Assembly (NCBI RefSeq): GCF_016808095.1
Contig: NC_068978.1
Coordinates: 23,304,806-23,368,805, forward strand
Direction: 5' to 3'
Source: Vigna angularis
Taxonomy: Eukaryota; Streptophyta; Magnoliopsida; Fabales; Fabaceae
Length of the DNA stretch: 64,000 nt
The notes beneath the pieces were generated by a model. The model saw nothing but the letters and a program-made list of their open reading frames with translations. It searched no databases and was not told the DNA's origin. The translations under genes and the position numbers were made by a program. Below, piece by piece: positions 25,391-36,639 of this stretch (positions are counted from its first letter, which is position 1; each line of letters begins with the position of its first letter).

Positions 25391-25650
25391 TGGGAGACCA
25401 TTGGAAAGTCTATTAATTCGTCATGCCATGTCCATGTTGTAGAACATCGAAAGAAACCATCATAGATAAGATGATCCCTAATTTCGATTGTGTTAAACTT
25501 TCTCCCATTCAAACATTTGACCCAATGACATCTAAACTTTATTTCATCATCACTTCTACCTTTATTACGTTGCGTAAATTGTATAAATTCTTCTACTTCT
25601 CTCTCGTACTCAACACTGATGCATGATGAATTAATCCAATCTTTATCCAT
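25391..25650 (-). pseudogene. CACTA (En/Spm) transposase-associated domain, truncated
   Basis: The frame starts with MDKDWI, the usual opening of the transposase-associated domain at the N-terminus of CACTA proteins. Residues ~1-75 match the domain's layout: a YEREVEEFI segment, FRCHWVKCLN (the C-x-x-x-x-C segment, with one normally conserved Cys replaced), then RDHLIYDGFF and TTWTWHDE. Just after W-x-H-x-E the frame meets the boundary of the Sirevirus-like LTR at 25390 and becomes LTR sequence. The large catalytic transposase is not seen. This is a dead fragment cut by the LTR insertion. Assignment is from motif recognition. Confidence 0.6.
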
Positions 25651-26989
25651 ATGTATATATATTTTAATTTTTTACACAATTTCAGTAATCTTAATGATCA
25701 CTTTGATAACTTTTGTATTCAAGATTTGACCCTATCCCATTCAAGAATATTCACTTTCTTTAGTTTATTGAACATATAAATTTTAAAGAACATATTTAAA
25801 ATTTCAGGAAATTTTGCTAACATTTCGCATTGGTCTTCAAGTTACACGAAATGAAAGTGATTAAAAACCATAATCAAATATGCACCCGAAGATCAATACA
25901 AAACACTATTGCAAAATATTCATGAATTTTAAGACATATATTAAAATTTATATGCATTAATAAACTATGAAAAACTGATTACTCTTCTTAAACTATCTAA
26001 TCGGACAATTCGAGATTCAATGCTATAAATTATAATTACCATCCTCTTATATTCATTTTTAAAACATACATTTATTCAACAAACTTGGAGACAATAAATA
26101 ATTTTTGAATTGAATCTCAAACGGGAAACTAAGGTCAATTCAATACAATAATATATTTTAGCATACAATTAATCACATATCAAACATACAAAAAATAAAT
26201 AACGTACTTCAACATTATATAACATTATATGCTCATGTTAAAAAATAAATTGAAGACAAAAAAATAGGAACTTTGAAACGAAAAATGCAAACAACAATTG
26301 AGAATGGTTCAACTACTCGCGTGTTGGAACAAACCAAAAGTCCACCACAAAAAACATACCTGGACATAAATACAAAAAAACATATTAGTCACAGAAAAAA
26401 AAGTAACTAAAAGATGTCCAAAAAAAAGTAAAGAACAAAGGAATCAAAGTTTACTACAAAGAAACATGTTTAAGAATGAAAAACCACTAAGGAGGGTTTC
26501 AAACCACGTCAATGAAGGCAATGTCAACGGTGTTGGAGGCAATGACCACAACATTTGGATTTAATGGAGCAATGTTAGCATAGAGTAAGGATTCAAGAAC
26601 AATAAAGAAAAGCCAAAAGAAACTGGTTATGTGAAATTTGCCCTTTTTTTTAGCATTGCAAAAACATATTGTCTCAATTATTTTAATAACTGAAACAATA
26701 AGCAGTATATGACCTCAAATTTTATTAAGAACCAATGCCAAAAGCATTGTGAAATATTTAAAAATAAAAGTTGTGAAGCCATTTATGACTTTTTGGCTCA
26801 CATCTTTAGTCTCAGTTATTTGTGTGTTTTTAGCCATAATTACTCAACTCCTCAATTTCAAACACTATTCTCGTTTTTCTCCAAAGGTTCCCTTTGTGTA
26901 AATACTAAATACCTAACTACTCAAGTGTCCAACTAGACATACCAATTTCTTTCTCGAGAATTTGGCTAGATGTTTGTTCAAATATTTTT
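25651..26989. other. Non-coding stretch, possibly upstream region of the CACTA element
   Basis: A/T-rich sequence with no recognisable protein. Short frames such as 26709-26936 lack motifs. It lies 5' of the transposase fragment on the minus strand. Confidence 0.45.
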
Positions 26990-27112
26990 AATGGACCAAA
27001 CAAACTCAATATATGGATTATTCTAATGGGACTGGGGAACAATTCACTTTTCAATGAGTTATAATATTTTATTTAGGATTTAACAATCAAGAAAAATTTA
27101 ATTTGTAAACAA

Positions 27113-27149
27113 TTTATATCATGAATCAATTTTTATAAATATATCTAAT
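27113..27149. repeat. Left 37-bp flanking repeat of the Ty1/copia element
   Basis: The 37 bp from TTTATATCATGAATC to ATATCTAAT are repeated exactly at 32737-32773, directly abutting the two LTRs. The paralogous empty site in repeat R copy 1 (22477-22512 region) has this segment only once. Confidence 0.9.
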
Positions 27150-27685
27150 TGACAAAAGTAGAATAAAGATCACGAACAATATGCTTCCTGAGGCGTGTAG
27201 GTCACTGTCCTTAAGGACTTATCCGCGGTGTATTGCGCAAGCCCCCCAGGATACAACAGGAACTTCTCAGATATTTCTGAGGATCTCAGAACTAGCAAGG
27301 AACTCTAAATAGAGTATAAGAACAACCCAGAATAATTTTAGAAGAAAAAAGAGAGCTAGAGAATGAAACTCAGAAAAGAGGAGAATAAGAAAGAATGAAA
27401 ATTTTGTGTATCTTGGAATGGAGGAGAAGCTCCCTATTTATAGAGTTCATAGACCAGGCCCATGATCCAAAAATCCAAAATATCTTCTATTAAAATAATA
27501 ATTTTTAATCAAATAAAGAACGTGCAAACAAAATTATAACGTTGCAGCGTGAAGTTTGGTAAGTTTGAGATATATCTCTAAATCAAAACGTTGGAAGCTA
27601 AAGTCTCGGTCCAAGCTCAGAAAAAGCTTCCGCATTTGATGGATCAAATCTTCTTTTGCAATATTATATTCAAAAAATAATAACA

Positions 27686-27699
27686 ATCCCCCACATATT
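27686..27699 (-). other. Polypurine tract of the Ty1/copia element
   Basis: On the minus strand AATATGTGGGGGAT precedes the 3' LTR start TGTTATTA. This is the expected priming site for plus-strand DNA synthesis. Confidence 0.7.
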
Positions 27700-27772
27700 G
27701 CAAAAGACGACAAAGAGAGATTGAAGAAAAGAAGAAAAATCCTGGGTTTTATAAGATGTAATGCATCAGAGC

Positions 27773-27854
27773 TGGTATAGCAAGCTATATGAACCAGTCT
27801 TAGATCAAGAAACTTAACACACAGTGTAGTTGGTATAGCAAGCTATATGAACCA
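27773..27854. repeat. 24-bp direct repeat in the copia 3' region
   Basis: TGGTATAGCAAGCTATATGA followed by ACCA occurs at 27773-27796 and again at 27831-27854. It lies in the untranslated region after the RNase H domain. Confidence 0.9.
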
Positions 27855-28248
27855 AAGATACTTGAGTGTGTTAGAGGTTTATCAATCACATTTCACCCCC
27901 ACAATCCTTGCTGTTATCGCTGTGATGCGCTTAATAGGCCATGCGCGTGCCCGGTATTCATGAGTGCTCTAGAGATCATGCCAAGATCTCATGCAAGCGG
28001 CCCCACTTGACACTCATATAGGTGATTTCATCAAATGTATGCTGCAAGTCATACACCACCTGTAAGGGATATGAAGATCATTAAAAACTTTGTTTAATTA
28101 CAAAGTTTAACCTCTCAATTATGCAGTCTCTAGCACTTTCACACACACCATAGGAATGGACATATTTGATTTAAAATCAAATTAGTGCTATTAGAACTAA
28201 CAAATGACTTGTTTTTACCCATATGAACCTTATTCATGGGATCTCCAG

Positions 28249-29688
28249 TCACAAAGGTTGGGTTACCATCACTTGTTTGTTTGCTAGTGGCTTAAGTCCC
28301 ATTCCCCTCGATGTTTCTAAGATCATATTTCTTCCCAAGGGTTTTGTCAGAGGATCGGCTAGATTCCTTTCTGACTTCACATAGTCAATGGAAATAGTTC
28401 CACTCTTTAGCAGCTGCTTCACCAAATTATGTCTCAATTGAATATGTCTATTCTTTCCATTGTAATTCTTGTTTTTAGCTATAGCTATTGCCGATTGGCA
28501 ATCACAGTGTATTGACACCGATGGGGTTGGTTTCATTCCTAGTGGAATGTTTGCTAAGAAGTTTTTCAACCACTCAGCCTCACTTCCAGTCATCTCAAGA
28601 GCTACAAACTCAGATTCCATTGTTGATCTTGCAATAATAGTTTGTCTGGAAGATCTCCATGTAATCGCACCACCCCCAAGTGTGAATACATAACCACTAG
28701 TGGATTTTGTCTCATCTGAATCAGAGATCCAGTTAGCATCACTATACCCTTCTAGTACAGCGGGAAATCCACTATATTCAATGGCATAATCCATTGAACC
28801 TCTTAAGTATCTCATAAGCCTGGAAAGTGCATCCCAATGTTCTTGATTTGGACATTGAGTGTACCTACTTAGTCTACCTACTGCATAAGCAATATCGGGT
28901 CTAGAAAAGCTCATCAAGTGCAGTAAGCTCCCAATTATCTGGGCATACTGAGGCTGAGATAATGATTCTCCTCTATTTTTCATTAATTTGGAGTTAGCAT
29001 CATAAGGGGTACTCACGGGTTTGAAATCATAATACCCAAACTTCTTAAGAAGCTTCTCAATGTATTGTTCTTGGGATAGTAATATACTATCTCCCTTCCT
29101 TATGATTCTAACACCTAAAATTACGTTGGCTTCACCCATGTCTTTCATTTCAAAGTTCGATCCTAGAAATAATTTAGTTCTAGTAACAATCTCATTGCAT
29201 GTACCAAAAATTAACATGTCATCCACATACAAACATATAATAACACAATCACCATTTTCAAATTTAGAGTACACACATTTATCAGCATCATTAGGTGAAA
29301 AACCATCACATAACAATACATTATCTAGTTTTTCATGCCACTGTTTTGGTGCTTGTTTCAATCCATACAAAGATTTTAAAAGTTTACATACCTTATTCTC
29401 TTGACCAGGTACAACACACCCTTCAGGTTGAGTCATATAAATTTCCTCTTCTAAATCACCATTTAGAAAAGCAGTTTTAACATCCATCTGGTGTATCATT
29501 AGCTTATGGATTGCTGCTAAAGCTAACAACACTCGAATAGAGGAAATCCTAGTCACAGGGGCAAAAGTATCAAAGTAATCTATGTTGGGTTTTTGAGTAA
29601 AACCTTTTGCTACTAATCTTGCTTTATACTTCTCTATAGATCCATCAGGATGATACTTTTTCTTAAAGATCCACTTACAACCAATGAG
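28249..29688 (-). pseudogene. Copia reverse transcriptase and RNase H region, downstream of a stop
   Basis: This is the continuation, in the same frame, of the polyprotein segment ending at 29689. The first ~44 codons after the stop lack an ATG but are open and typical of the start of copia reverse transcriptase (a KARLVAKG motif). Further on are [12 protein letters not shown], the catalytic YVDDMLIF, the [15 protein letters not shown] motif, and RNase H with SDANWISD and the ESEFVALE segment. The frame ends at 28249. An ATG at 29556 would give 435 residues but would miss the N-terminus of the reverse transcriptase. The domain looks undamaged apart from the separating TAA. Confidence 0.9.
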
Positions 29689-32175
29689 TTATGCTCCTTT
29701 AGGCAAATCTACTAAGGTCCAAGTATTATTTTTCTGAATTGATTCAATTTCAGTCTTAATGGCTTTATCCCACTGTTTTGCATCAGGAGCGCTAATGGCT
29801 TCTACAAAGTTACTTGGATCATTATCAACTAGATAGGTATAGAAATCATTACCAAATGAAGTTTCCTTCCTCTGTCTTTTACTTCTTCTTAATTCCTCAC
29901 ACAAGGCATCACTATTATTATTATCTTCTATAGGTTGAGACGTCTCACTAACCTTTAAAGGAAAAACATGTTCAAAAAACTCAGCGTTTTTCGTCTCCAT
30001 TATAGAATTTCTTTCAAGTGTATCACTTTTAAGAACTAGAAACCTATAGGCAGCACTATGTTCAGCATAACCTAAGAACATACAATCAGAGGTTTTAGAG
30101 CCTATTTTCCTTTTCTTAGGATCGGGTAACATCACCTTAGCTAGGCACCCCCACACTCTTAAATATTTAAGGTTAGGTTGATAACCTCTCCACATCTCAT
30201 ACGGAATTTTACCAGTTTTCTTATGAGGTATTCTATTTTGTAAAAAACACGCAGTAAGCAAGGATTCTCCCCAAAGGTTATCAGGTGCCATAGAACTAAT
30301 AAGCATAGCATTCATCATCTCCTTAAGAGTTCTATTTTTTCTCTCAGCTACTCCATTAGACTCAGGTGAATACGGTGGGGTTACTTCATGGATGATTCCT
30401 TCTTTAACACAATAGTCATTAAATAACACATACTCACCACCTCTATCTGATCTAATCCTCTTAATTTTCTTATTCAATTGATTTTCTACTTCTGCTTTAT
30501 AGGTAAGAAACACATCAAAGGCTTCATCTTTATGTTTGATTAAGTATACTTTGGTGTATCTAGAATAATCATCTATAAAGGTCACAAAATAATTTTTACC
30601 TCCTCTAGACATTGTTTGTTTCAAATCAGCTAAATCAGTATGAATTAACCCTAACAATTCAGTTTGGCGTTCTACAGAGAAACATGTTTTCTTTGTTATT
30701 TTAGATTCTACACATATATCACACTTACTACTCTGTTTATCATGCATATTAATTAATCCTAGTTGTTTTAATTTCATAACATAGGAAGAATTTAGATGTC
30801 CTAATCTAGCATGCCATATATCATATGAATCAATAATATAAGCAGAAGAAGATGATTCATTAATATTTTCAGAAATGTTAAGTACAAAGAGACCCTGATC
30901 ACAATATCCCTTCCCCACAAAAACATTATTTTTTGTCATTACAATCTTGTCAGACTCAAATGACACTTTAACCCCCACTTTTCCCAGTAGTGCTACAGAG
31001 ATTAAATTAACTCTGATTGATGGCACATGTAGCACATCACTCAAGGCCAGAGTCTTTCCAGATGTGAGTTTGAGAAGAACTTTCCCTTTTCCCAAAACAG
31101 GAGTGGTTCTGGAATCACCGAGGTAAACGTGTTCTTCTCCATCCCCTACACTAGTGTAAGAGGTAAAAGCACTTCTGTTTGCACAGATATGCCTAGTAGC
31201 ACCAGAGTCTACCACCCATTTGCTCACATTGGTCATCAAATTTACTTGAGAAACGATCGCAGCAATAATGTCATCTCCTTCGACTATATTAGCCTTAGGA
31301 GGATTGTCGTTTCTTACTCTGCGTCTGCACTGCGGTGCATGATGGCCCGGCTTCCCACATACGAAGCAATTTCCTTTCTTCTTAAAGGTGGGGTTAGATG
31401 TGTTGGGGCGAAATTTTCGAAAATTATTTTTCTTATTGTGATCAGGTTTGTGTTCGTACCTTTTTGGAGCAGGTTTGTCTTCTACCATGTTTGCTTTTGC
31501 AGACAATGCTTTGGCCCTTACAGCAGCACATTCTTTCTTGTTGGTATCTTCAATAATTATGTGAGTGATGAGCTCTGAAAGTGACATTTGCTTGTGCCTA
31601 TGTTTTAGTTGTTGCTTGTAATCAGTCCAGGAAGGCGGCAGTTTCTCGATCAGAAGCTCTGAAACAAACTCATCTGGAAGAAGAATGTTCTCCGCTTTGA
31701 TATCTTCGAGTAGCTTGTGGTACTCATTAATTTGCGACTTTATGTCCTTATCTTCAACCATTTCCCAGCGATAGTAATTCCCTATGATGAATCTTTGCCT
31801 AACTATATCTTCAGCAGTGTATTTGAGAATCAACGAATCCCAAATTTCTTTTGCTTCCTTATAGGAACAATATACATCGAACAAATCGTTAGAGAGTGCA
31901 CTAAGTAAAGTATGACGACATACCTTGTTTGCATGAACCCAATCTTCAACTTGTTTTGAATTTGGAGGGTGACTGGAGTCGGGTTTTGAAGATGAAAGAG
32001 CAAAAGCGACTCCGTACATGTCTAAGAGAGTCGACACGCGTTCTTGCCAGCGCCGGAAATTCTAACCAGAGAAGACTTCAATTTTTGATACATCCGGGAA
32101 AGGTTTCACGAAGACCGTCTGAGTTCTGGAAACATTATTCTGATTCTCCGGGATTGAGTTGTTGTTGTCAGCCAT
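29689..32175 (-). pseudogene. Copia Gag-protease-integrase region with premature stops
   Basis: The likely start is the ATG at 32175 (MADNN), about 25 bp inside the 5' LTR. A TAG at 32062-32064 interrupts gag ~38 codons in, where relatives have a sense codon, consistent with C-to-T change of CAG. The open frame then runs from 32037 (782 residues). It contains the gag core, a zinc knuckle (CFVCGKPGHHAPQC), the protease motif WVVDSGATRHI, the integrase zinc finger (HARLGHL and CDIC) and the DDE core. At 29689-29691 a TAA replaces what is normally a lysine codon, just before the reverse transcriptase. Both stops are in frame, with no frameshift. The copy is thus inactive unless both are read through. 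Confidence 0.9.
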
Positions 32176-32773
32176 AAGTCCTTAAGATTGTTGTAAAAGC
32201 TGACAAAAGTAGAATAAAGATCACGAACAATATGCTTCCTGAGGCGTGTAGGTCACTGTCCTTAAGGACTTATCCGCGGTGTATTGCGCAAGCCCCCCAG
32301 GATACAACAGGAACTTCTCAGATATTTCTGAGGATCTCAGAACTAGCAAGGAACTCTAAATAGAGTATAAGAACAACCCAGAATAATTTTAGAAGAAAAA
32401 AGAGAGCTAGAGAATGAAACTCAGAAAAGAGGAGAGTAAGAAAGAATGAAAATTTTGTGTATCTTGGAATGGAGGAGAAGCTCCCTATTTATAGAGTTCA
32501 TAGACCAGGCCCATGATCCAAAAATCCAAAATATCTTCTATTAAAATAATAATTTTTAATCAAATAAAGAACGTGCAAACAAAATTATAACGTTGCAGCG
32601 TGAAGTTTGGTAAGTTTGAGATATATCTCTAAATCAAAACGTTGGAAGCTAAAGTCTCGGTCCAAGCTCAGAAAAAGCTTCCGCATTTGATGGATCAAAT
32701 CTTCTTTTGCAATATTATATTCAAAAAATAATAACATTTATATCATGAATCAATTTTTATAAATATATCTAAT

Positions 32774-33410
32774 TCACTATATTGGCTTTTGTTGTAAATA
32801 TAATGTCATTTTATTTTGAACACAAATAACCTATTATATTTTTCATTTCTTTTTACGTTAATCCAAAATAGAAATAAAAATTGAATTACATAATAATTAA
32901 AAGAAGTGTCTAAAACTGTTCAGGTTCACATCAGTTATGTCCTATAAACCCACATCGCCTTGTTCACTTGAGTGGATTTGAGGGACAATAATTGAGGGGA
33001 TTTAAGAGGATTTGAAAATAAATTTTTTTGTTGATTATTTGAGTGAATTTGGAGGTAAATGAGATTGGATTTAGAAGTAAATTTTTTTAATCTGTCACGT
33101 CAATCAAATCCTACACTAATTCTCACAAACTTTACTTTCAAATTCATTCTCACTTATCTCCAAATTGACTCAAATAAACAACGAAAAATTTTATTTTCAA
33201 ATCCTCTTAAATTCCCTCAATTACTCTCCCTCAAATCCACTCAAGTGAACAAGACCTTATGATTATTTCTCATTTAATTTGTTTTGTTTTCCTCCTTCTG
33301 ATCACCCCTTGACTCTTTAACTGCCTTCTCTTAACTTGATCAATTTCTCGGCATTTCATAATATTGTATATAATCATTCATTTCTTAATATAATTGAAAC
33401 TTCACATTTT
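32774..33410. repeat. Dispersed repeat R, copy 2 (right part, MITE-interrupted)
   Basis: It continues the homology to 22513-23210 after the copia insertion. It is broken by the MITE at 32959-33253. The left part of this copy is 26990-27149. Confidence 0.65.
32959..33253. mobile_element. MITE with ~95-bp terminal inverted repeats
   Basis: The left end CTTGTTCACTTGAGTGGATT is the exact complement of the right end (positions 33234-33253). The arms continue for about 95 bp: GAGGATTTGAAAATAAA on the left pairs with TTTATTTTCAAATCCTC-like sequence on the right. The 295-bp element is absent from repeat R copy 1. No clear target duplication is visible, so the superfamily is open. Confidence 0.8.
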
Positions 33411-33822
33411 AAAGACAAAATTATAAAATCAAGGAGTCCCGTTGTAACATTCTGGAATATGGAGCTTGTATTTATTCGTGTCACGAAAATCCAGACACAT
33501 CGAACACTTTTTGAATTACAAGCTTCACCAAACCATTAATTTAACCTTATTTTCTGTTTATTAGCAAAATATAATATCGATGATCATTAAGTAAAAGGTG
33601 TGATGCATACCTCGGTACCCGGAGCCCAACACAGGCTTCTATTTGATTATTGGTTTATGTCAGTAGCTGTCTGTACATTGTTAGAATTTAACTGAATTTG
33701 GTTCATGGAAAATGTTAAACAAAACTAGTTGGGACAATAGCCAGCTCATGCATAAGTGGGCATCAAAAGCCACAGGAGAGGTGTGCTGGAAGGCTCAAAT
33801 TCACTAAAATTTCAATTTAATA

Positions 33823-33870
<48 letters not shown>

Positions 33871-34618
33871 TATAAATTAATCAAACATTTAAAATGTCAT
33901 GATTTAATTATCACTTAATTTAATTATCAAAAGCCACAGGACAATTAATGCATCCTAAAATAATGTATCTCTCAACAATTTTCTTATTAAATCAATTTTT
34001 TACTGTGGTTAAGCTCACCTAACTTATCCCCTCAAAATAATTGTACAATCCACAACAATCAATTTCTAAATAATTGTCCACTAAAAGTCGAACCTGTAAT
34101 TTTGACTCTCATACCAAATGTTTGATCAAACATTTACTAGTAGGTCAAAAGCTATAGGTGATAGTTATAGAATGACACTCTTTCTACTTTAAACAATAAC
34201 AATCTAACTTTCATGGTTGAATTGTAATTTGATCCACTTGACTTATGTTATATGAGAAAATAGATGTATCCTACAAATTGTGAATTAATTTAAACAAATT
34301 ATAAATCTTATAAACTTATATTGGATCAACATAAATAAAAAACTTTTTTTTAAAATTTTAAATAACTAAAATTTGCGTGTGAGAAAGAAACCTATATTTT
34401 GTAGTATATTGAAGTTTGTTAACTCTTCATTTGAACCATGTTAAATTTCAATGTCGTACTTGTTCCTTTTTGTTTTCTCTGGTTAACCTTAATTATTCCA
34501 GTAATTACGATTGTGTTATGTTTTCTAGTGTATTTGTGGTATGACAATTTTGAGTAAGTTTGTGAACTATTTCATAATAATATCAAATTTATGATAAAGA
34601 AAATCACACAAACATATA
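33411..34618. other. Intergenic AT-rich stretch with TA microsatellite
   Basis: It contains a (TA)n run at 33829-33867. No gene or recognised repeat otherwise. Confidence 0.6.
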
Positions 34619-34997
34619 TTAACTGTTTCGGTGTACATTTTCCTGTGTGTCTCTGTTGCTCCTGGAAGTCTGGGATGCTTGCATTTCTTCAACTGTTGTC
34701 CTTCGTATTCACCAAAGGAGGGGGAGGTACCTGCAAAGATACTCCGACGTTCAAGTCAGATATGAGTTATGGAGCTGGAGCTCAGAAGAGAGTAATTGGA
34801 TACTGCTCTGAAGTATTATTCAGGATCTCTAGAGCATAAAGAGAACGTACCTGGACTTGGGTCCTGTCACTGTATTTATAAAGAATAAAAATAACCACCT
34901 TACCTAAAAGTGTGGTTAGTGGCTTTGACTGATATTTTAACTGTCTAAAATATCTAAGATATTTATGTTATTACATAAATATCCTTACTACATAACA

Positions 34998-35010
34998 TGC
35001 CCCCCAAGTC
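34998..35010 (-). other. Polypurine tract of the non-autonomous element
   Basis: On the minus strand GACTTGGGGGGCA directly precedes the 3' LTR start TGTTATG. Confidence 0.75.
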
Positions 35011-35196
35011 CGAGTTAACCGGTGACGTGGTAACTATAGGACTTATGAGTTTGAGGGAGGCTGTCTTTGCTGTAATTAGAGAGCGTGTTCCTGGTCATTG
35101 CTCATGTGTGGATTGAACGTGACCGAGTGGTTGAATTTGATGGACCAAAAGGAGGCGAAGCCAAATGGCAAAAAGCTGGAACAAGTGAGGCCGAAC

Positions 35197-35980
35197 GTGA
35201 GGATACGTATGACCGAGCGGTAGAGGCCGAGTGGCATGCGAGGCCGATCATGAGGACGCTCTTTGACAATTGAATGTTGAGCGTTGAGGCCGAACGACTG
35301 ACTGAGTGGACGCTCGCTGACAATTGAATGTCGAGCGTTGAAGCCGAACGACTAACTGAGTGGACGTTCGTTGATAATCGAAAGTCGAGCGTTGAGGCCG
35401 AACGACTGACTGAGTGGACGCTCGCTGACAATTGAATGTCGAGCGTTGAAGCCGAACGACTGACTGAGTGGACGTTCGTTGATAATCGAATGTCGAGCGT
35501 TGAGGCCGAACGACTGACTGAGTGGACGCTCGCTGACAATTGAATGTCGAGCGTTGAAGCCGAACGTGAGGATACGTATGACCGAGCGGTAGAGGCCGAG
35601 TGGCATGCGAGGCCGATCATGAGGACGCTCTTTGACAATTGAATGTTGAGCGTTGAGGCCGAACGACTGACTGAGTGGACGTTCGTTGATAATCGAATGT
35701 CGAGCGTTGAGGCCGAACGACTGACTGAGTGGACGTTCGTTGATAATCGAATGTCGAGCGTTGAAGCCGAACGACTGACTGAGTGGACGCTCGTTGACAA
35801 TCGAATGTCGAGCGTTGAGGCCGAACGACTGACCGAGTGGACGCTCGTTGACAATTGAATGTCGAGCGTTGAAGCCGAACGACTGACTGAGTGGACGCTC
35901 GTTGACAATTGAATGTCGAGCGTTGAAGCCGAACGACTGACTGAGTGGACGCTCGTTGACAATTGAATGTCGAGCGTTGA
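35197..35980. repeat. 54-bp tandem array with higher-order structure
   Basis: Units start with GCGTTGA(G/A)GCCGAACGA at 35281, 35335, 35389, 35443 and 35497, then at 35650, 35704, 35758, 35812, 35866 and 35920. The two blocks are separated by an 84-bp segment (35566-35649) that also precedes the first block (35197-35280), giving a 369-bp higher-order repeat. As 54 is a multiple of three, the array is open in several frames. On the minus strand it encodes an 18-residue repeat (SASTLDIQLSTSVHSVSR type) within a 315-codon frame (36049-35102). I do not claim that protein is made. Confidence 0.9.
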
Positions 35981-36004
35981 GATCAAATGACGAACACCTT
36001 CGAT

Positions 36005-36235
36005 GTTGAACGACAGATTCTTTGAAAGTAGATGTTCTTGGGCGAACATAAGCTAGGCTATGGGGATGGTCCCCTAAGTTTGATTGTTTGGGTGTTCTGG
36101 GGCGAACATCTACCAGCGGGAGTGTGTCCCTTTGTTCGATGCACCTGGGTGTTCTAGGGCGAACATCGGCCAGCGGGAGTGTATCCCTTTATGCACGTGG
36201 GTGTTCTTGGGCGAACATCTGCTGGGTTTAGAAGT
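36005..36235. repeat. ~70-bp tandem repeat with GGTGTTCTxGGGCGAACAT
   Basis: Three units starting GGGTGTTCT lie near 36091, 36148 and 36200, with a diverged fourth near 36025. Each carries GGGCGAACAT, followed in most by CAGCGGGAGTGTxTCCCTTT. Confidence 0.8.
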
Positions 36236-36639
36236 GCTTCAGGGTGAACGGCGCTCAGGTGTCCGCTTTTACGTACAAGATATGATTATCTGCACTGTAA
36301 GAAATAATACTAAGCATATAGGTGAGACCATTTGGTCAAGTTGCAAACCTGATGGCTGAACGTCCATTAGCCCGAATGCTGTATGCTTGAGGCCGTACGT
36401 CAAAGAGGTCCATTGACCGAAAGCTTCCTGTGGTAGAGACCGAACGTCGATGATGAGCTAAATGACGAACGTCCGAGAAATGTAATGGCCGAACGTTGAT
36501 GCCAATAGAACGAACGTCATTGGAGTGGAGTGGAGCTCGAATGATAGAGCGTTCGTTTGGAGGTAAGTCCGATCAGTAGAGGCCAAATGCTAAGCCGAGC
36601 GGTTGAAACCGAAGGGATGCCAAACAGTTGGCTGTTCGG

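Larger units (their letters stand above)
27150..32736 (-). mobile_element. Ty1/copia LTR retrotransposon (5,587 bp), nearly intact
   Basis: Two 536-bp LTRs (27150-27685 and 32201-32736) begin TGACAAAAG and end ATAACA. I see one difference between them (AGAATAAG against AGAGTAAG), so insertion is recent. The coding order on the minus strand is gag, protease, integrase, reverse transcriptase and RNase H, as in Pseudoviridae-type elements. A purine tract (TGTGGGGGAT, minus strand) abuts the 3' LTR. The expected tRNA-Met primer site is not evident next to the 5' LTR: only ~25 bp separate the LTR from the gag ATG. It interrupts repeat R. Confidence 0.95.

Noticed and set aside
35102..36049. 315-residue repetitive protein as a real gene
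   Set aside because: Both strands are open across the 54-bp array and no promoter, domain or unique sequence supports translation. It is recorded as a repeat instead.
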